Assembly: GCF_002838065.1 (NCBI RefSeq)
Contig: NZ_PIZU01000021.1
Location: 37,407-101,406, forward strand
Length of the DNA stretch: 64,000 nt
From: Mycobacterium hubeiense
GTDB lineage: Bacteria > Actinomycetota > Actinomycetes > Mycobacteriales > Mycobacteriaceae
Reading direction: 5' to 3'
Below the pieces are notes generated by a model, which was not told where the DNA came from, made no database searches, and worked only from the letters and a program-made list of their open reading frames with translations. This document shows, one piece after another, positions 25,669 through 34,298 of this stretch. A program made the position numbers and the translations under genes. Within the stretch, counting starts at the first letter, position 1; each line of letters begins with the position of its first letter.

Positions 25669-26235
25669 TCAGTCGGCGTCGGGCACCGAGGCGAAGTGGC
25701 CGGAGTCCAAAGCGTCGAGCAGTTGGTCGACGAGCCACTCCAGCGCGGCCGGATCGGGTGGCAGCGCCGCCTGCTCGTAGCCGACCACCAGGTACAGACC
25801 CCACGAGGCGAACAGATGCGCCGCCCGCTTGTTCTGAAGAATCTCGAACGCCGACTCGTACATGATGTCGAAGCGCTGTTGATCGACCGCGGCCTGCACC
25901 GCGTACACATCCCGGTCCATCGAACTCCACACCCGGATGGCGGCCTCGGCGCCGTGCGGCAACGCCAACCCCTCCTTCTTCAGCGCGTCGATGCGCCGTC
26001 GCGGATCCGGCTCGGTGCGCACGCCGTCCAACACATGCGTGGTTCGGGCCTGCATCCAGTGCGTGACCAGCTCCCGGGTATAGGCTGGCCAGTTGGGGAA
26101 ATAGTGATAGAAGGACCCGGTCGTGACGCCCAGCCGGTTGCACACCTCGGCCAGTTTCAGGCCGCCATACCCCCGCTCCGCCAAGACCTCGAGACCGGTT
26201 TCGAAGTAGGCCTCTCGCGAAACGCCGCTCGCCAT
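25669..26235 (-). CDS. TetR-family transcriptional regulator
   Basis: A 188-aa TetR regulator. The N-terminal helix-turn-helix reads GLEVLAERGYGGLKLAEVCNRL then GVTTGSFYHYFPNWPAYTREL. The C-terminal ligand domain is unclassified. It precedes the FUSC membrane protein on the same strand and is divergent from another TetR gene; it may control the FUSC gene in response to an exported compound (inferred from position). ATG at 26235. Confidence 0.88.
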   Translation of the reverse strand: MASGVSREAYFETGLEVLAERGYGGLKLAEVCNRLGVTTGSFYHYFPNWPAYTRELVTHWMQARTTHVLDGVRTEPDPRRRIDALKKEGLALPHGAEAAIRVWSSMDRDVYAVQAAVDQQRFDIMYESAFEILQNKRAAHLFASWGLYLVVGYEQAALPPDPAALEWLVDQLLDALDSGHFASVPDAD

Positions 26236-26287
26236 GGCAGCTCACCCTAGTTCGCCACCGTGCCTGCGTCTGCCCTCATCGCTGGAT

Positions 26288-26297
26288 TGCGTACGCA
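26288..26297. promoter_or_regulatory. palindrome between two divergent TetR genes
   Basis: TGCGTACGCA is a perfect 10-bp palindrome inside the 159-bp divergent region. It is a possible TetR operator. Short palindromes arise by chance in GC-rich DNA, so confidence is low. Confidence 0.35.
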
Positions 26298-26394
26298 CTA
26301 CGCATTCATGTCGTTTGCTGGAATCCCATCGCGGCGGTTTCTGCAAAGGGGGACCCCGCTCATCAGGCAACGTGATCTGTGGCACAATTTGACC

Positions 26395-27045
26395 GTGGTG
26401 CATACGGCGAGTCGCGGCCCCGGACGTCCTCCTGCAGCTAAGGCCGCGGAAACGCGCGAGCGCATCGTGCGGGCCGCCCGAGAGGTGTTTAGCGAACTCG
26501 GCTACGACGCCGCGACCTTCCAGGCGATCGCTATCCGGGCCGATCTGACCCGGCCCGCGATCAACCACTATTTCGCCAGCAAGCAGGTGTTGTGGCGGGA
26601 AGTCGTCGAGCAGACCAACGCGATGGTTATTAGCGCGGGGTTGGCCAGAGCCCAGGACGCGACCTCGTTGTTGGGACAGCTGTCGGCGTTTTTCGCGGCT
26701 ACGATGCAGGCCGATTCCCAAGACCGTTCGGCCGCAGCTTTTCTCGTGACCTCGGTGCTGGAGTCTCAGCGCCATCCCGATCTGCGCAACGACAATGGCG
26801 ATGCCTTGAAGCATTCCCGCGAGTTCGTGTCGTCGGCGGTGACCGACGCGATCAAGCGCGGCGAGCTGGTCACCGACACCGACGTCTCTTCGATCGTCGA
26901 GATGCTGGTGGCGGTGATGTGGGGGATGGGCTTCTACGCCGGCTATGTCGGAGACCACGAGGACCTTGCGGCCATCGTCGACAAGTTCGAGATGCTGATG
27001 GCCAACAAGCTGTGGCAGCTGCGCGACGGCGCGGCAGTGAGGTAG
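26395..27045 (+). CDS. TetR-family transcriptional regulator
   Basis: A 216-aa TetR regulator with a basic N-terminal arm (RGPGRPPAAKAAETRERI) and a helix-turn-helix ending LTRPAINHYFASKQVLWREVV. The open frame reaches back to 26260, but GTG 26395 (or 26398) fits the family N-terminus. A -10-like CACAAT at 26383-26388 lies 6 bp before that GTG with no ribosome-binding site, so a leaderless start is likely. The C-terminal half resembles long-chain-ligand TetR proteins of mycobacteria. The targets are unknown. Confidence 0.88.
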   Translation: MVHTASRGPGRPPAAKAAETRERIVRAAREVFSELGYDAATFQAIAIRADLTRPAINHYFASKQVLWREVVEQTNAMVISAGLARAQDATSLLGQLSAFFAATMQADSQDRSAAAFLVTSVLESQRHPDLRNDNGDALKHSREFVSSAVTDAIKRGELVTDTDVSSIVEMLVAVMWGMGFYAGYVGDHEDLAAIVDKFEMLMANKLWQLRDGAAVR

Positions 27046-27118
27046 CGCACAGCTCGTATAGCTCAGCTAAGTTATTCGGTAGCATTGCGAACCAAATGAC
27101 TGATCTGAGCGACGTGCG

Positions 27119-28054
27119 ATGAGCTCGCTGCGGACCGACGACGACACCTGGGACATCGCGACCAGCGTGGGCTCCACCGCGGTGATGGTCGCGGCCGCCC
27201 GGGCCGCCGAAACCGAACGCGACGACCCGCTGATCCGCGACCCGTACGCCAAGATTCTGGTTGCCGGCGCGGGGACCGGTGTGTGGGAGTCGATGCTCGA
27301 CGACACATTCGTCGAGCGCGTGAGCGAGATCGACGCCGAGGCGGCGGTCATCTTCGAGCACATGGGCGCCTACCAGGCGGTGCGCACGCATTTCTTCGAC
27401 AACTACTTCGCGGACGTGATGGCGGCCGGGATCCGACAGGTGGTGATCCTGGCCGCGGGCCTTGATTCACGGGCCTACCGGTTGCCGTGGCCTGCGGGCA
27501 CGACAGTGTTCGAGATCGACCAGCCCAAGGTGCTGGAGTACAAGTCGTCGACGCTGGCCGAGCATGGTGTGCAACCATCGGCGGTGTTGCGGGAAGTGCC
27601 GATCGATCTGCGCTATGACTGGCCATCGGCGTTGCGCGACAACGGGTTTGAGGCCCAGGCGCCGACGGCGTGGCTGGCCGAGGGGCTGTTGATGTATCTG
27701 CCCGCCGAGGCGCAGGACCGGCTGTTCGAAGAGGTCACCGCGTTGAGTGCGTCCGGCAGCCGGATCGCCGTGGAAACCGTCGGCGTGCAGGCCGAGGAGC
27801 GGCGTGAGCAGATGCGGGAGCGGTTCGCGCGCATCGCCGAGAACGTCGGCATGGTGGCTGCTCTCGACATCCAGGAGCTGATGTACAACGACCCCGACCG
27901 CGCCGATGTCGCCGAGTGGCTCGACGCGCACGGCTGGCAGAGCGCCGCGGTGACGTCGCAGGCCGAGATGCGACGGCTGGGCCGCTGGGTGCTGCCGCCC
28001 GAAGACTCCCACGACGAGTCGTTCTCGACGTTCGTCACCGCCTCGCGCCGCTGA
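27119..28054 (+). CDS. class I SAM-dependent methyltransferase (Rv0146-like family)
   Basis: A 311-aa member of the large mycobacterial family of putative SAM-dependent methyltransferases (TIGR00027 type). Signatures: DTWDIATSVGSTAVMVAAARA at the N-terminus (here cut), SAM-binding VVILAAGLDSRAYRL, FEIDQPKVLEYK and WLAEGLLMYLP. The substrate is unknown for the family. It begins the stretch matching Rv0146-Rv0149 in order. Confidence 0.92.
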   Translation: MSSLRTDDDTWDIATSVGSTAVMVAAARAAETERDDPLIRDPYAKILVAGAGTGVWESMLDDTFVERVSEIDAEAAVIFEHMGAYQAVRTHFFDNYFADVMAAGIRQVVILAAGLDSRAYRLPWPAGTTVFEIDQPKVLEYKSSTLAEHGVQPSAVLREVPIDLRYDWPSALRDNGFEAQAPTAWLAEGLLMYLPAEAQDRLFEEVTALSASGSRIAVETVGVQAEERREQMRERFARIAENVGMVAALDIQELMYNDPDRADVAEWLDAHGWQSAAVTSQAEMRRLGRWVLPPEDSHDESFSTFVTASRR

Positions 28055-28139
28055 TTTTCCCGGCGCGAGCGGGCCTCTATTGGGCGGCCAACCGGATGGT
28101 TAGTATCGGGTATTCCTCCGGTCAGGAAGGACACCCGCC

Positions 28140-29546
28140 ATGACCACCGAATCCGTCGCCGCCGCGCAGGTTCCCGCCGCCCCCGACATCCCGGGCACCG
28201 TCCGCCGACTTCGGGAAACCTTCGCCACCGGCCGCACCCGCGGCGTCGAGTGGCGCAAACAGCAACTCAAGGCGCTCGAGCGGTTGCTGGTCGACAACGA
28301 GTCGGCGATCGCCACCGCGCTGGAAAAGGACCTCGGCCGCAAACCGTTCGAGGCGTGGCTGGCCGACGTCGCGAGTACGGCCGCGGAGGCCCGCTACGCC
28401 GCCAAGCACGTCGGGAAATGGATGCGCCGCAAGCGCAGCTTCCTGGAGTTCAACCAGCTGCCCGGCAGCGCGTGGGTGGAGTACGAGCCCTACGGCACGG
28501 TGCTCATCATCGGCGCGTGGAACTTCCCGTTCTACCTGACGTTGGGACCGTTGGTCGGCGCCATCGCGGCCGGAAACACCGTGGTGCTCAAGCCATCTGA
28601 GATCTCACCGGCCAGCTCGGCGGTGATGGCCGAGCTGGTGCCGAAGTATCTGGACCGCGACGCCATCGCAGTGGTGGAGGGCGATGGCGCGGTGAGCCAG
28701 GAACTCATCGCGCAGGGCTTCGATCGGGTGATGTTCACCGGCGGCACCGAGATCGGTCGCAAGATCATGGCCGGCGCCGCGCCGCACTTGACGCCGGTCA
28801 CCCTCGAACTGGGCGGGAAGAGCCCGGTGATTGTCGCGGCCGACGCCGATGTGGACGTCGCCGCCAAGCGGATCGCCTGGACCAAACTGCTCAACGCCGG
28901 CCAGGTCTGCCTGGCCCCCGACTACGTGCTGGTCGACGCCGCCATCCGCGACGAGCTCGTCAACAAGATCGGCGAGGCCATCAAGACCTTCGCCGCCGAC
29001 GAGCCCAAGGGCATGCGCATCGTCAACCAGCGTCAGTTCGACCGGCTCGTCGGCTATCTGTCGGAGACCAAGGGCAAGGTGGTCCTCGGCGGGCAGTCCG
29101 ACGCCGCGGAGCTGAGACTGCAACCCACCGTCGTCGTCGACCCCGACCCGGACGAACCGCTGATGAAAGATGAGATCTTCGGGCCGATCCTGCCCGTGGT
29201 CACCGTCCAATCTCTGGACGACGCAATCTCATTCGTCACCAGCCGGCCCAAGCCGCTGGCCGCCTACCTGTTCACCAAGGCCAAGGCGATCCGCGAGCGC
29301 GTCGTCAAGGAAGTTCCCGCCGGGGGCATGCTGGTCAACCATCTGGTGTTCCACGCGACCAGCGCCAAGCTGCCGTTCGGCGGCGTCGGCCCGTCCGGTA
29401 TGGGCGCCTATCACGGTAAGTACGGCTTCGAGGAGTTCAGCCACCGCAAGACCGTGATGACCAAGCCGACCCGACCCGACTTAACGGCCATGATCTACCC
29501 GCCGTATACAGAGAAGGCGTGGAAGCTGGCGCGCAAACTGTTCTAG
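28140..29546 (+). CDS. aldehyde dehydrogenase (Rv0147-like)
   Basis: A 468-aa NAD(P)-dependent aldehyde dehydrogenase of the class 3/fatty-aldehyde type. The catalytic Glu223 is in VTLELGGKSP and Cys257 in NAGQVCLAPDY. Cofactor-fold segments GTVLIIGAWNFPF and FTGGTEIGRKI are visible. A hydrophobic C-terminus like that of membrane-bound fatty aldehyde dehydrogenases is not evident. The ATG has AGGAAGG upstream. An SDR and a quinone oxidoreductase follow, as at Rv0147-Rv0149, suggesting one lipid or aldehyde metabolism cluster. Confidence 0.95.
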   Translation: MTTESVAAAQVPAAPDIPGTVRRLRETFATGRTRGVEWRKQQLKALERLLVDNESAIATALEKDLGRKPFEAWLADVASTAAEARYAAKHVGKWMRRKRSFLEFNQLPGSAWVEYEPYGTVLIIGAWNFPFYLTLGPLVGAIAAGNTVVLKPSEISPASSAVMAELVPKYLDRDAIAVVEGDGAVSQELIAQGFDRVMFTGGTEIGRKIMAGAAPHLTPVTLELGGKSPVIVAADADVDVAAKRIAWTKLLNAGQVCLAPDYVLVDAAIRDELVNKIGEAIKTFAADEPKGMRIVNQRQFDRLVGYLSETKGKVVLGGQSDAAELRLQPTVVVDPDPDEPLMKDEIFGPILPVVTVQSLDDAISFVTSRPKPLAAYLFTKAKAIRERVVKEVPAGGMLVNHLVFHATSAKLPFGGVGPSGMGAYHGKYGFEEFSHRKTVMTKPTRPDLTAMIYPPYTEKAWKLARKLF

Positions 29547-29590
29547 GTTGAGCGTCGGCCCGACCCCATCCCGTTCAGGAGAGGAACGTA

Positions 29591-30451
29591 ATGCCAGGAG
29601 TGCAGGATCGCGTCATCGTCGTCACCGGAGCGGGCGGAGGCCTGGGCCGCGAATACGCATTGACGCTCGCCAGGGAGGGCGCCAGCGTCGTAGTCAACGA
29701 CCTCGGTGGTGCGCGCGACGGCACCGGCGCGGGACATTCGATGGCCGATCAGGTGGTCAACGAGATCAAAGAAGCCGGTGGCCGAGCCGTCGCCAATTAC
29801 GACAGCGTGGCCGAACCGGAGGGCGCAGAGAACATCATCAAGACCGCGCTCGACGAGTTCGGCAAGGTCGACGGCGTGGTCTCCAACGCGGGCATCCTGC
29901 GCGACGGCACCTTCCACAAGATGACGTTCGAGAACTGGGACGCCGTGCTCAAGGTGCACCTGTACGGCGGCTACAACGTAATCCGTGCTGCCTGGCCGCA
30001 TTTCCGCGAGCAGAGCTACGGACGCGTCGTCGTGGCCACCTCGACCAGCGGGCTGTTCGGCAACTTCGGGCAGGCCAACTACAGCGCCGCCAAGCTCGGC
30101 CTGGTCGGCCTGATCAACACGCTGGCGCAGGAGGGCGCGAAGTACAACATCAAGACCAACGCCGTCGCGCCGATCGCGGCCACCCGCATGACGCAGGACA
30201 TTCTGCCGCCGGAGGTGTTCGAGAAGCTGACGCCGGAGTACGTGGCGCCGGTGGTGGCCTACCTGATGACCGAGGAGCTGCCGGACACCGCGTCGGTGTT
30301 CATCGTTGGTGGCGGAAAGGTGCAGCGGGCCGCGCTGTTCCAGAACGAGGGTGTGACGTTCTCCGAGGTGCCGTCAATCGATGACGTGGCCGCCAAGTGG
30401 GGCGAGATCACGGATCTGTCTGCCGCACAACGCGCCACGTTCAGCCTCTAA
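29591..30451 (+). CDS. short-chain dehydrogenase (Rv0148-like, HSD17B4-type)
   Basis: A 286-aa SDR resembling the dehydrogenase domain of peroxisomal multifunctional enzyme 2. It has the nucleotide-binding GAGGGLGREYALTLAREG, NAGILRD, and the catalytic Tyr/Lys in NYSAAKLGLVGL. Such proteins oxidise 3-hydroxyacyl-CoA. AGGAGAGGAAC precedes the ATG. The TAA stop directly abuts the ATG of the next gene. Confidence 0.94.
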   Translation: MPGVQDRVIVVTGAGGGLGREYALTLAREGASVVVNDLGGARDGTGAGHSMADQVVNEIKEAGGRAVANYDSVAEPEGAENIIKTALDEFGKVDGVVSNAGILRDGTFHKMTFENWDAVLKVHLYGGYNVIRAAWPHFREQSYGRVVVATSTSGLFGNFGQANYSAAKLGLVGLINTLAQEGAKYNIKTNAVAPIAATRMTQDILPPEVFEKLTPEYVAPVVAYLMTEELPDTASVFIVGGGKVQRAALFQNEGVTFSEVPSIDDVAAKWGEITDLSAAQRATFSL

Positions 30452-31423
30452 ATGAAAGCACTTGTCGCGCAGGAGCTTTCCGGGCCTGCGGGGTTGGCCT
30501 ATGTAGACGTTGACGACCCCGGCGGTGACGACAAGGTGGTCGTCGACGTACGTGCCGCCGGGGTGAGCTTCCCCGAGCTGCTGCTGCTGCGCGGCGAGTA
30601 TCAGTTGAAGCTGGACCCGCCGTTCATCCCCGGCACCGAGGTCGCCGGAGTGGTGCGCTCGGCACCGGATGACTCCGAGTTCAAGCCGGGACAACGGGTG
30701 ACGGCGCTGACGATGCTGGGCGGATGGGCAGAGCGGGTGGCGGTCGCGCCGTCCTATCTCACGCTGACGCCGGACAGCCTCGACGACGCCGAAGCCGTTG
30801 CGCTGCTGGGCAATTACCAGACGATGTACTTCGCGCTGGCCCGGCGCGGCGCGTTGCGGCCGGGGGAGACGGTGCTGGTGCTGGGATCGGCCGGGGGCGT
30901 GGGCACCGCGGCCGTTCAGATCGCAAAGGCGCTGGGCGCCACGGTGATCGCGATGGTGCACCGGCCGTCGGCTCTGGAATTTGTGAAGTCGCTGGGCGCC
31001 GACGTGGTGCTGCCGCTGACCGATGGTTGGCTTCAGGCCGTGAAGGATGCGACCGACGGCCGGGGCGTCGACCTGGTGGTGGACCCGATCGGTGGTGAGG
31101 CCTTCGACGACGCCATCCGCGCGCTGGCCGTCGAGGGCAGGTTGCTGGTGATCGGCTTTGCGGCGGGCGGCATTCCGACCGTCAAGGTCAATCGGCTGCT
31201 GCTGCGCAACGTCAGCGTCGTCGGCGTCGGATACGGCGAGTTCGTCAACCGCAAGCCGGGATCCCAGTCGGTCTTCACATTCGGCGTCTCCGAGCTCGTC
31301 AAGGCGGGGCTGCGGCCACCGCCGCCGGTGCGCTTCCCGCTGGCCGAGGGCCGGGCCGCCCTGCAGACCCTGGCCGATGGCGGCGTATTCGGCAAGGTCG
31401 TGCTGGAGCCACTGGGGCCATAG
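30452..31423 (+). CDS. NADPH:quinone oxidoreductase family protein (Rv0149-like)
   Basis: A 323-aa zinc-independent medium-chain reductase. The cofactor site is LVLGSAGGVGTAAVQIAKALGA, cited here by its core GSAGGVGTAAVQ; GTEVAGVV and DPIGGEAFDDAIRAL are further family features. It reduces quinones or enoyl compounds with NADPH. Its ATG immediately follows the SDR stop, and its TAG shares one base with the GTG start of the next gene. Confidence 0.93.
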   Translation: MKALVAQELSGPAGLAYVDVDDPGGDDKVVVDVRAAGVSFPELLLLRGEYQLKLDPPFIPGTEVAGVVRSAPDDSEFKPGQRVTALTMLGGWAERVAVAPSYLTLTPDSLDDAEAVALLGNYQTMYFALARRGALRPGETVLVLGSAGGVGTAAVQIAKALGATVIAMVHRPSALEFVKSLGADVVLPLTDGWLQAVKDATDGRGVDLVVDPIGGEAFDDAIRALAVEGRLLVIGFAAGGIPTVKVNRLLLRNVSVVGVGYGEFVNRKPGSQSVFTFGVSELVKAGLRPPPPVRFPLAEGRAALQTLADGGVFGKVVLEPLGP

Positions 31424-32118
31424 TGAAAGTGCTGGCGTTCGACGTGTTCGGGACGGTCGTCGACTGGCGCTCCAGCATCATCGCCGAACTCAAGGCGTTC
31501 GGCCAACGCCATGGGCTACACCGGGATTGGGCCGCCATTGCCGATGCTTGGCGAGACGGGTATGCGCCGGCGATGGACCGCGTGCGGCGCGGCGATGTGC
31601 CGTGGATGACGATCGACGACCTGCATCGCGGGATTCTCGTCGACCTGCTGGAGGGCGCGGACATCGCCGTCGGCGGCGACGACATCGACCACCTCAACCG
31701 CGCCTGGCACCGGCTCGAAGCATGGCCGGATTCGGTGGCGGGTCTGACTCGGCTGAAGCGCCGGTTCGTCATCACCACGCTGTCGAACGGCAACATGTCG
31801 CTGTTGGTCAACATGGCCAAACACGCTGACCTGCCATGGGATTGCGTGATCTCGGCGGAGTTGTTCCGGCATTACAAACCCGACCGCGAGGCCTATCTGG
31901 GATGTGCAGCGCTGCTTGACGTCAGGCCTGATGAGGTGATGCTCGTCGCGGCCCATCCCAGCGATCTGCGGGCGGCGCGCGAGGCAGGGTTGAAGACCGC
32001 GTACGTGACGCGGCCGCTGGAACGCGGGCCCAGACGCCCGCCGCACCCGGTCGACGAGGGCGAGTTCGACGTCATGGCAACGGATTTCGTCGACCTCGCA
32101 GAAAGGCTGGGCGCGTGA
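31423..32118 (+). CDS. HAD-family hydrolase, haloacid dehalogenase type II-like
   Basis: A 231-aa HAD hydrolase. Motif I is FDVFGTVVDW with the nucleophile Asp7, motif II is ITTLSNGN, the motif III lysine lies in FRHYKPDREAY, and motif IV is MLVAAHPSDL. This set matches L-2-haloacid dehalogenases, though the true substrate may be a phosphate ester. GTG at 31423 shares a base with the upstream TAG; the stop overlaps the next GTG by 4 bp. Confidence 0.9.
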   Translation: MKVLAFDVFGTVVDWRSSIIAELKAFGQRHGLHRDWAAIADAWRDGYAPAMDRVRRGDVPWMTIDDLHRGILVDLLEGADIAVGGDDIDHLNRAWHRLEAWPDSVAGLTRLKRRFVITTLSNGNMSLLVNMAKHADLPWDCVISAELFRHYKPDREAYLGCAALLDVRPDEVMLVAAHPSDLRAAREAGLKTAYVTRPLERGPRRPPHPVDEGEFDVMATDFVDLAERLGA

Positions 32119-32600
32119 GCACACTGGGGATCGTCCTCGTCGCGCTGGCGATCGCCGTCGGCATCATCGGCATCATCGTGCCGATCCTGCCCGGCGGGCT
32201 GTTGGTGTTCGCCGCCATCGCCGTGTGGGCGATCGTCGAGCGCGACACCGTGGCGTGGGTGATTCTGGGCATCGCCGCCGCGCTGTTCGTCGCCGCCGAA
32301 GTCATCAAGTACACCTGGCCGGTGCGGCGAATGAGGGCCGCGGACGTGAGCACCCGCAGCCTGGTGGCCGGTGGCGTGCTGGGCATCATCGGCTTCTTTG
32401 TCATTCCGGTGATCGGCCTGGTGATCGGCTTCGTGCTGGGCGTCTTTCTTGCCGAGCTGGCGTACCGCCGCGACCGGGCGCTGGCGTGGACGTCGACCAA
32501 ACACGCCTTGAAGGGTGTGGCGCTGTCGGTGGGGGTGGAGCTGACGGGCGCATTGCTGGCCACAGTGGCGTGGGTGGTCGGCGTGTACCTCACGCAGTAG
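32115..32600 (+). CDS. DUF456-family membrane protein
   Basis: A 161-aa protein with about four membrane helices and glycine-rich hairpins (IIGIIVPILPGGLLVF, GGVLGIIGFFVIPVIGLVIG). These features match DUF456 (YqgC-like) membrane proteins of unknown function. GTG at 32115 overlaps the HAD stop in GTGA, so it is co-translated with it. Its 3' end overlaps the convergent DUF559 gene by 11 bp. Confidence 0.85.
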   Translation: MSTLGIVLVALAIAVGIIGIIVPILPGGLLVFAAIAVWAIVERDTVAWVILGIAAALFVAAEVIKYTWPVRRMRAADVSTRSLVAGGVLGIIGFFVIPVIGLVIGFVLGVFLAELAYRRDRALAWTSTKHALKGVALSVGVELTGALLATVAWVVGVYLTQ

Positions 32601-33432
32601 CGCAGCGGGCCCAGGCCGTGGCCAGCCTGCGGAGGATGGTGGCCTTGCTGTCGGCGGCCGTCACCCGGATGACGATCCAACCCTGCTCGATCATCGCCTC
32701 GATCCGTCGAATGTCCTTGGCAAAGGCATCTCGGCTCATGCGGTGGTGCTTGCCTTCGTATTCGAGCGCGATCGTGCGGTCACGCCAACCCATGTCGACC
32801 ACACCGATGAGCGCGCCGTACTCGTTGTAAATCGGAATCTGGGTCTCCGGAGGCGGATAGCCGGCGCGGATGACGAGCAGCCGCAACCACGTTTCGCGGG
32901 GCGATTCCGCTCCGGGGTCGACCAGTTCGATTGCGGCGCGGGCTTTATCGAGCCGTCGCCCGCGATGCCGCCGCAGGGCCAACTCGATGTCAGGAACCTT
33001 GAGACGAGTGGCTCGGGCCAACGCGTCGATAGCGGCGACCGCGGTGTCGAGCGGATATCGGCGGGCAATATCGACGGCTGTTCGAGCCGGTGTCGTGGCC
33101 CGCATGCCGTCGACGATGCAGACCTCGTCGTCGTCGACCACGTCGGCCCGAACAAGGATTCCGGCCGTTCGCCGGCGGTTCGTGTCGATGATTTCGGCGG
33201 GCCGGTTCGCGTCGATCCACCGAGCACCGTGTAACGCTGAGGCCGAGAAACCCGCCAGAACTCCATGCCCGCGCGATCGCAGCCAGGCGGCCTTCGCGCG
33301 GACGACGGCCGTTATCTCTGCGTCCTTGTCGATGTAGACGTCATGGTGCAATGCGACGAAGCGCGTTCGGAGTATGTGACGCGTCAGACTGCCGGCGGTC
33401 AGCGCCGCGCTGCCGATGAAGGGCTCTCCCAT
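32590..33432 (-). CDS. DUF559-type protein with endonuclease-like C-terminal domain
   Basis: A 280-aa protein. The N-terminal part has an AbiEi/type IV antitoxin-like feel (GVLAGFSASALHGARWID, then a TTPARTAVDIAR segment). The C-terminal ~100 residues resemble the DUF559/VSR restriction-endonuclease fold: GVVDMGWRDRTIALEYEGKHHR and IRRIEAMIEQGWIVIRV. Many mycobacteria hold several such paralogues at variable sites; function is unproven. A 60-bp inverted repeat lies just upstream. It interrupts the Rv0149-Rv0153 synteny and looks like accessory DNA. Confidence 0.75.
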   Translation of the reverse strand: MGEPFIGSAALTAGSLTRHILRTRFVALHHDVYIDKDAEITAVVRAKAAWLRSRGHGVLAGFSASALHGARWIDANRPAEIIDTNRRRTAGILVRADVVDDDEVCIVDGMRATTPARTAVDIARRYPLDTAVAAIDALARATRLKVPDIELALRRHRGRRLDKARAAIELVDPGAESPRETWLRLLVIRAGYPPPETQIPIYNEYGALIGVVDMGWRDRTIALEYEGKHHRMSRDAFAKDIRRIEAMIEQGWIVIRVTAADSKATILRRLATAWARCATA

Positions 33433-33459
33433 ACCGGCAGTGTGTAGGGGGGTACCGAC

Positions 33460-33519
33460 AGAAACCGTAACGCTATGGCGGAAAATCAGCCGAAAAAACG
33501 CCGTAGCGTTACGGTTTCT
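33460..33519. repeat. 60-bp element with 21-bp near-perfect inverted repeats
   Basis: Arms 33460-33480 and 33499-33519 pair along all 21 bases with one T/G mismatch (G-U in RNA); the core is AGAAACCGTAACGCTA. The 18-nt loop includes AAAAAA on the + strand. One arm begins in the ptpB stop codon. As RNA on the - strand it would be a very stable hairpin just after ptpB with UUUUUU in its loop. It could be a bidirectional terminator, a dispersed palindromic repeat or an end of the DUF559 module. Confidence 0.8.
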
Positions 33520-34298
33520 CAGTCCAAGAGCGTGGTGCGCAGGTTGGTGACGTCCGCGTCCGTCACCCCAGCCGCTTCCAAATAGCCCCGCAACCCGCCG
33601 TAGTTCTCGTCGATGGTGCGGCGGGCCGCGTCGAGGTAGGCCTCCTGCACGCCGAGCACTTCGTCGGTCAACCGCGCTTCGGCGAACGTCACCACCTCGG
33701 GCGTCTCGGACCGGTTGCGGATCGACTCCAAAATGCGTTCGCGCAGCGGGGCAATCGCCTCATTGCTGCGCAGGAAGTCGGCCAGGATGGCGTCCCGGGG
33801 GACGCCGAGAGCCTCCAGCACCGTCGCGACCGTGAAGCCGGTGCGGTCCTTACCCGCGAAGCAGTGCGTGATCACGGGCCGGCCCGCGGCGAGCAGCGCC
33901 ACCACATGTCGCACCGCCCGCTGCGCGCCGCCCAGCGTCGGGAAGCGCAGGTACTCCTCGGTCATGAACCGCTTGGCGGCGACGGCGGCATCCTCGTCGT
34001 CGGGCTTCTCGGACATCATCTTCTGGAACGAGGCCTCATGCGGCGCCTCGCCATCAACGGCGGACACGTCGGGAAACGGCAGCAGATGCACCGCGACGCC
34101 GGGTGGCACCGCGCCGGGCCCGCGGCGCTCCACCTCCCGCGGCGAGCGCAGATCGGCGACGTCGGTGATGCCGAGCTCGACGAGGCGGCGCTGCCCCTCT
34201 TCGGATAGTCGGCTCAGCTCGCTGGACCGGTAGAAGCGGCCGGGACGTATGCCCGTCTCCTCGGCGACGTCGCGGAAGTTCCACGCACCGGACAGCAC
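33519..34298 (-). CDS. ptpB: tyrosine/lipid phosphatase PtpB
   Basis: A 259-aa phosphatase matching M. tuberculosis PtpB (Rv0153c, 276 aa). The P-loop HCFAGKDRTG carries the nucleophile Cys146 and Arg152; the N-terminal SGAWNFRDV and RSSELSRL segments are typical. PtpB dephosphorylates phosphotyrosine and phosphoinositides and is secreted by pathogens (family knowledge). The start is GTG 34298, sharing one base with the fadE2 stop (TAGTG); longer frames run into fadE2. Co-transcription with fadE2 is likely. Confidence 0.92.
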   Translation of the reverse strand: MLSGAWNFRDVAEETGIRPGRFYRSSELSRLSEEGQRRLVELGITDVADLRSPREVERRGPGAVPPGVAVHLLPFPDVSAVDGEAPHEASFQKMMSEKPDDEDAAVAAKRFMTEEYLRFPTLGGAQRAVRHVVALLAAGRPVITHCFAGKDRTGFTVATVLEALGVPRDAILADFLRSNEAIAPLRERILESIRNRSETPEVVTFAEARLTDEVLGVQEAYLDAARRTIDENYGGLRGYLEAAGVTDADVTNLRTTLLD

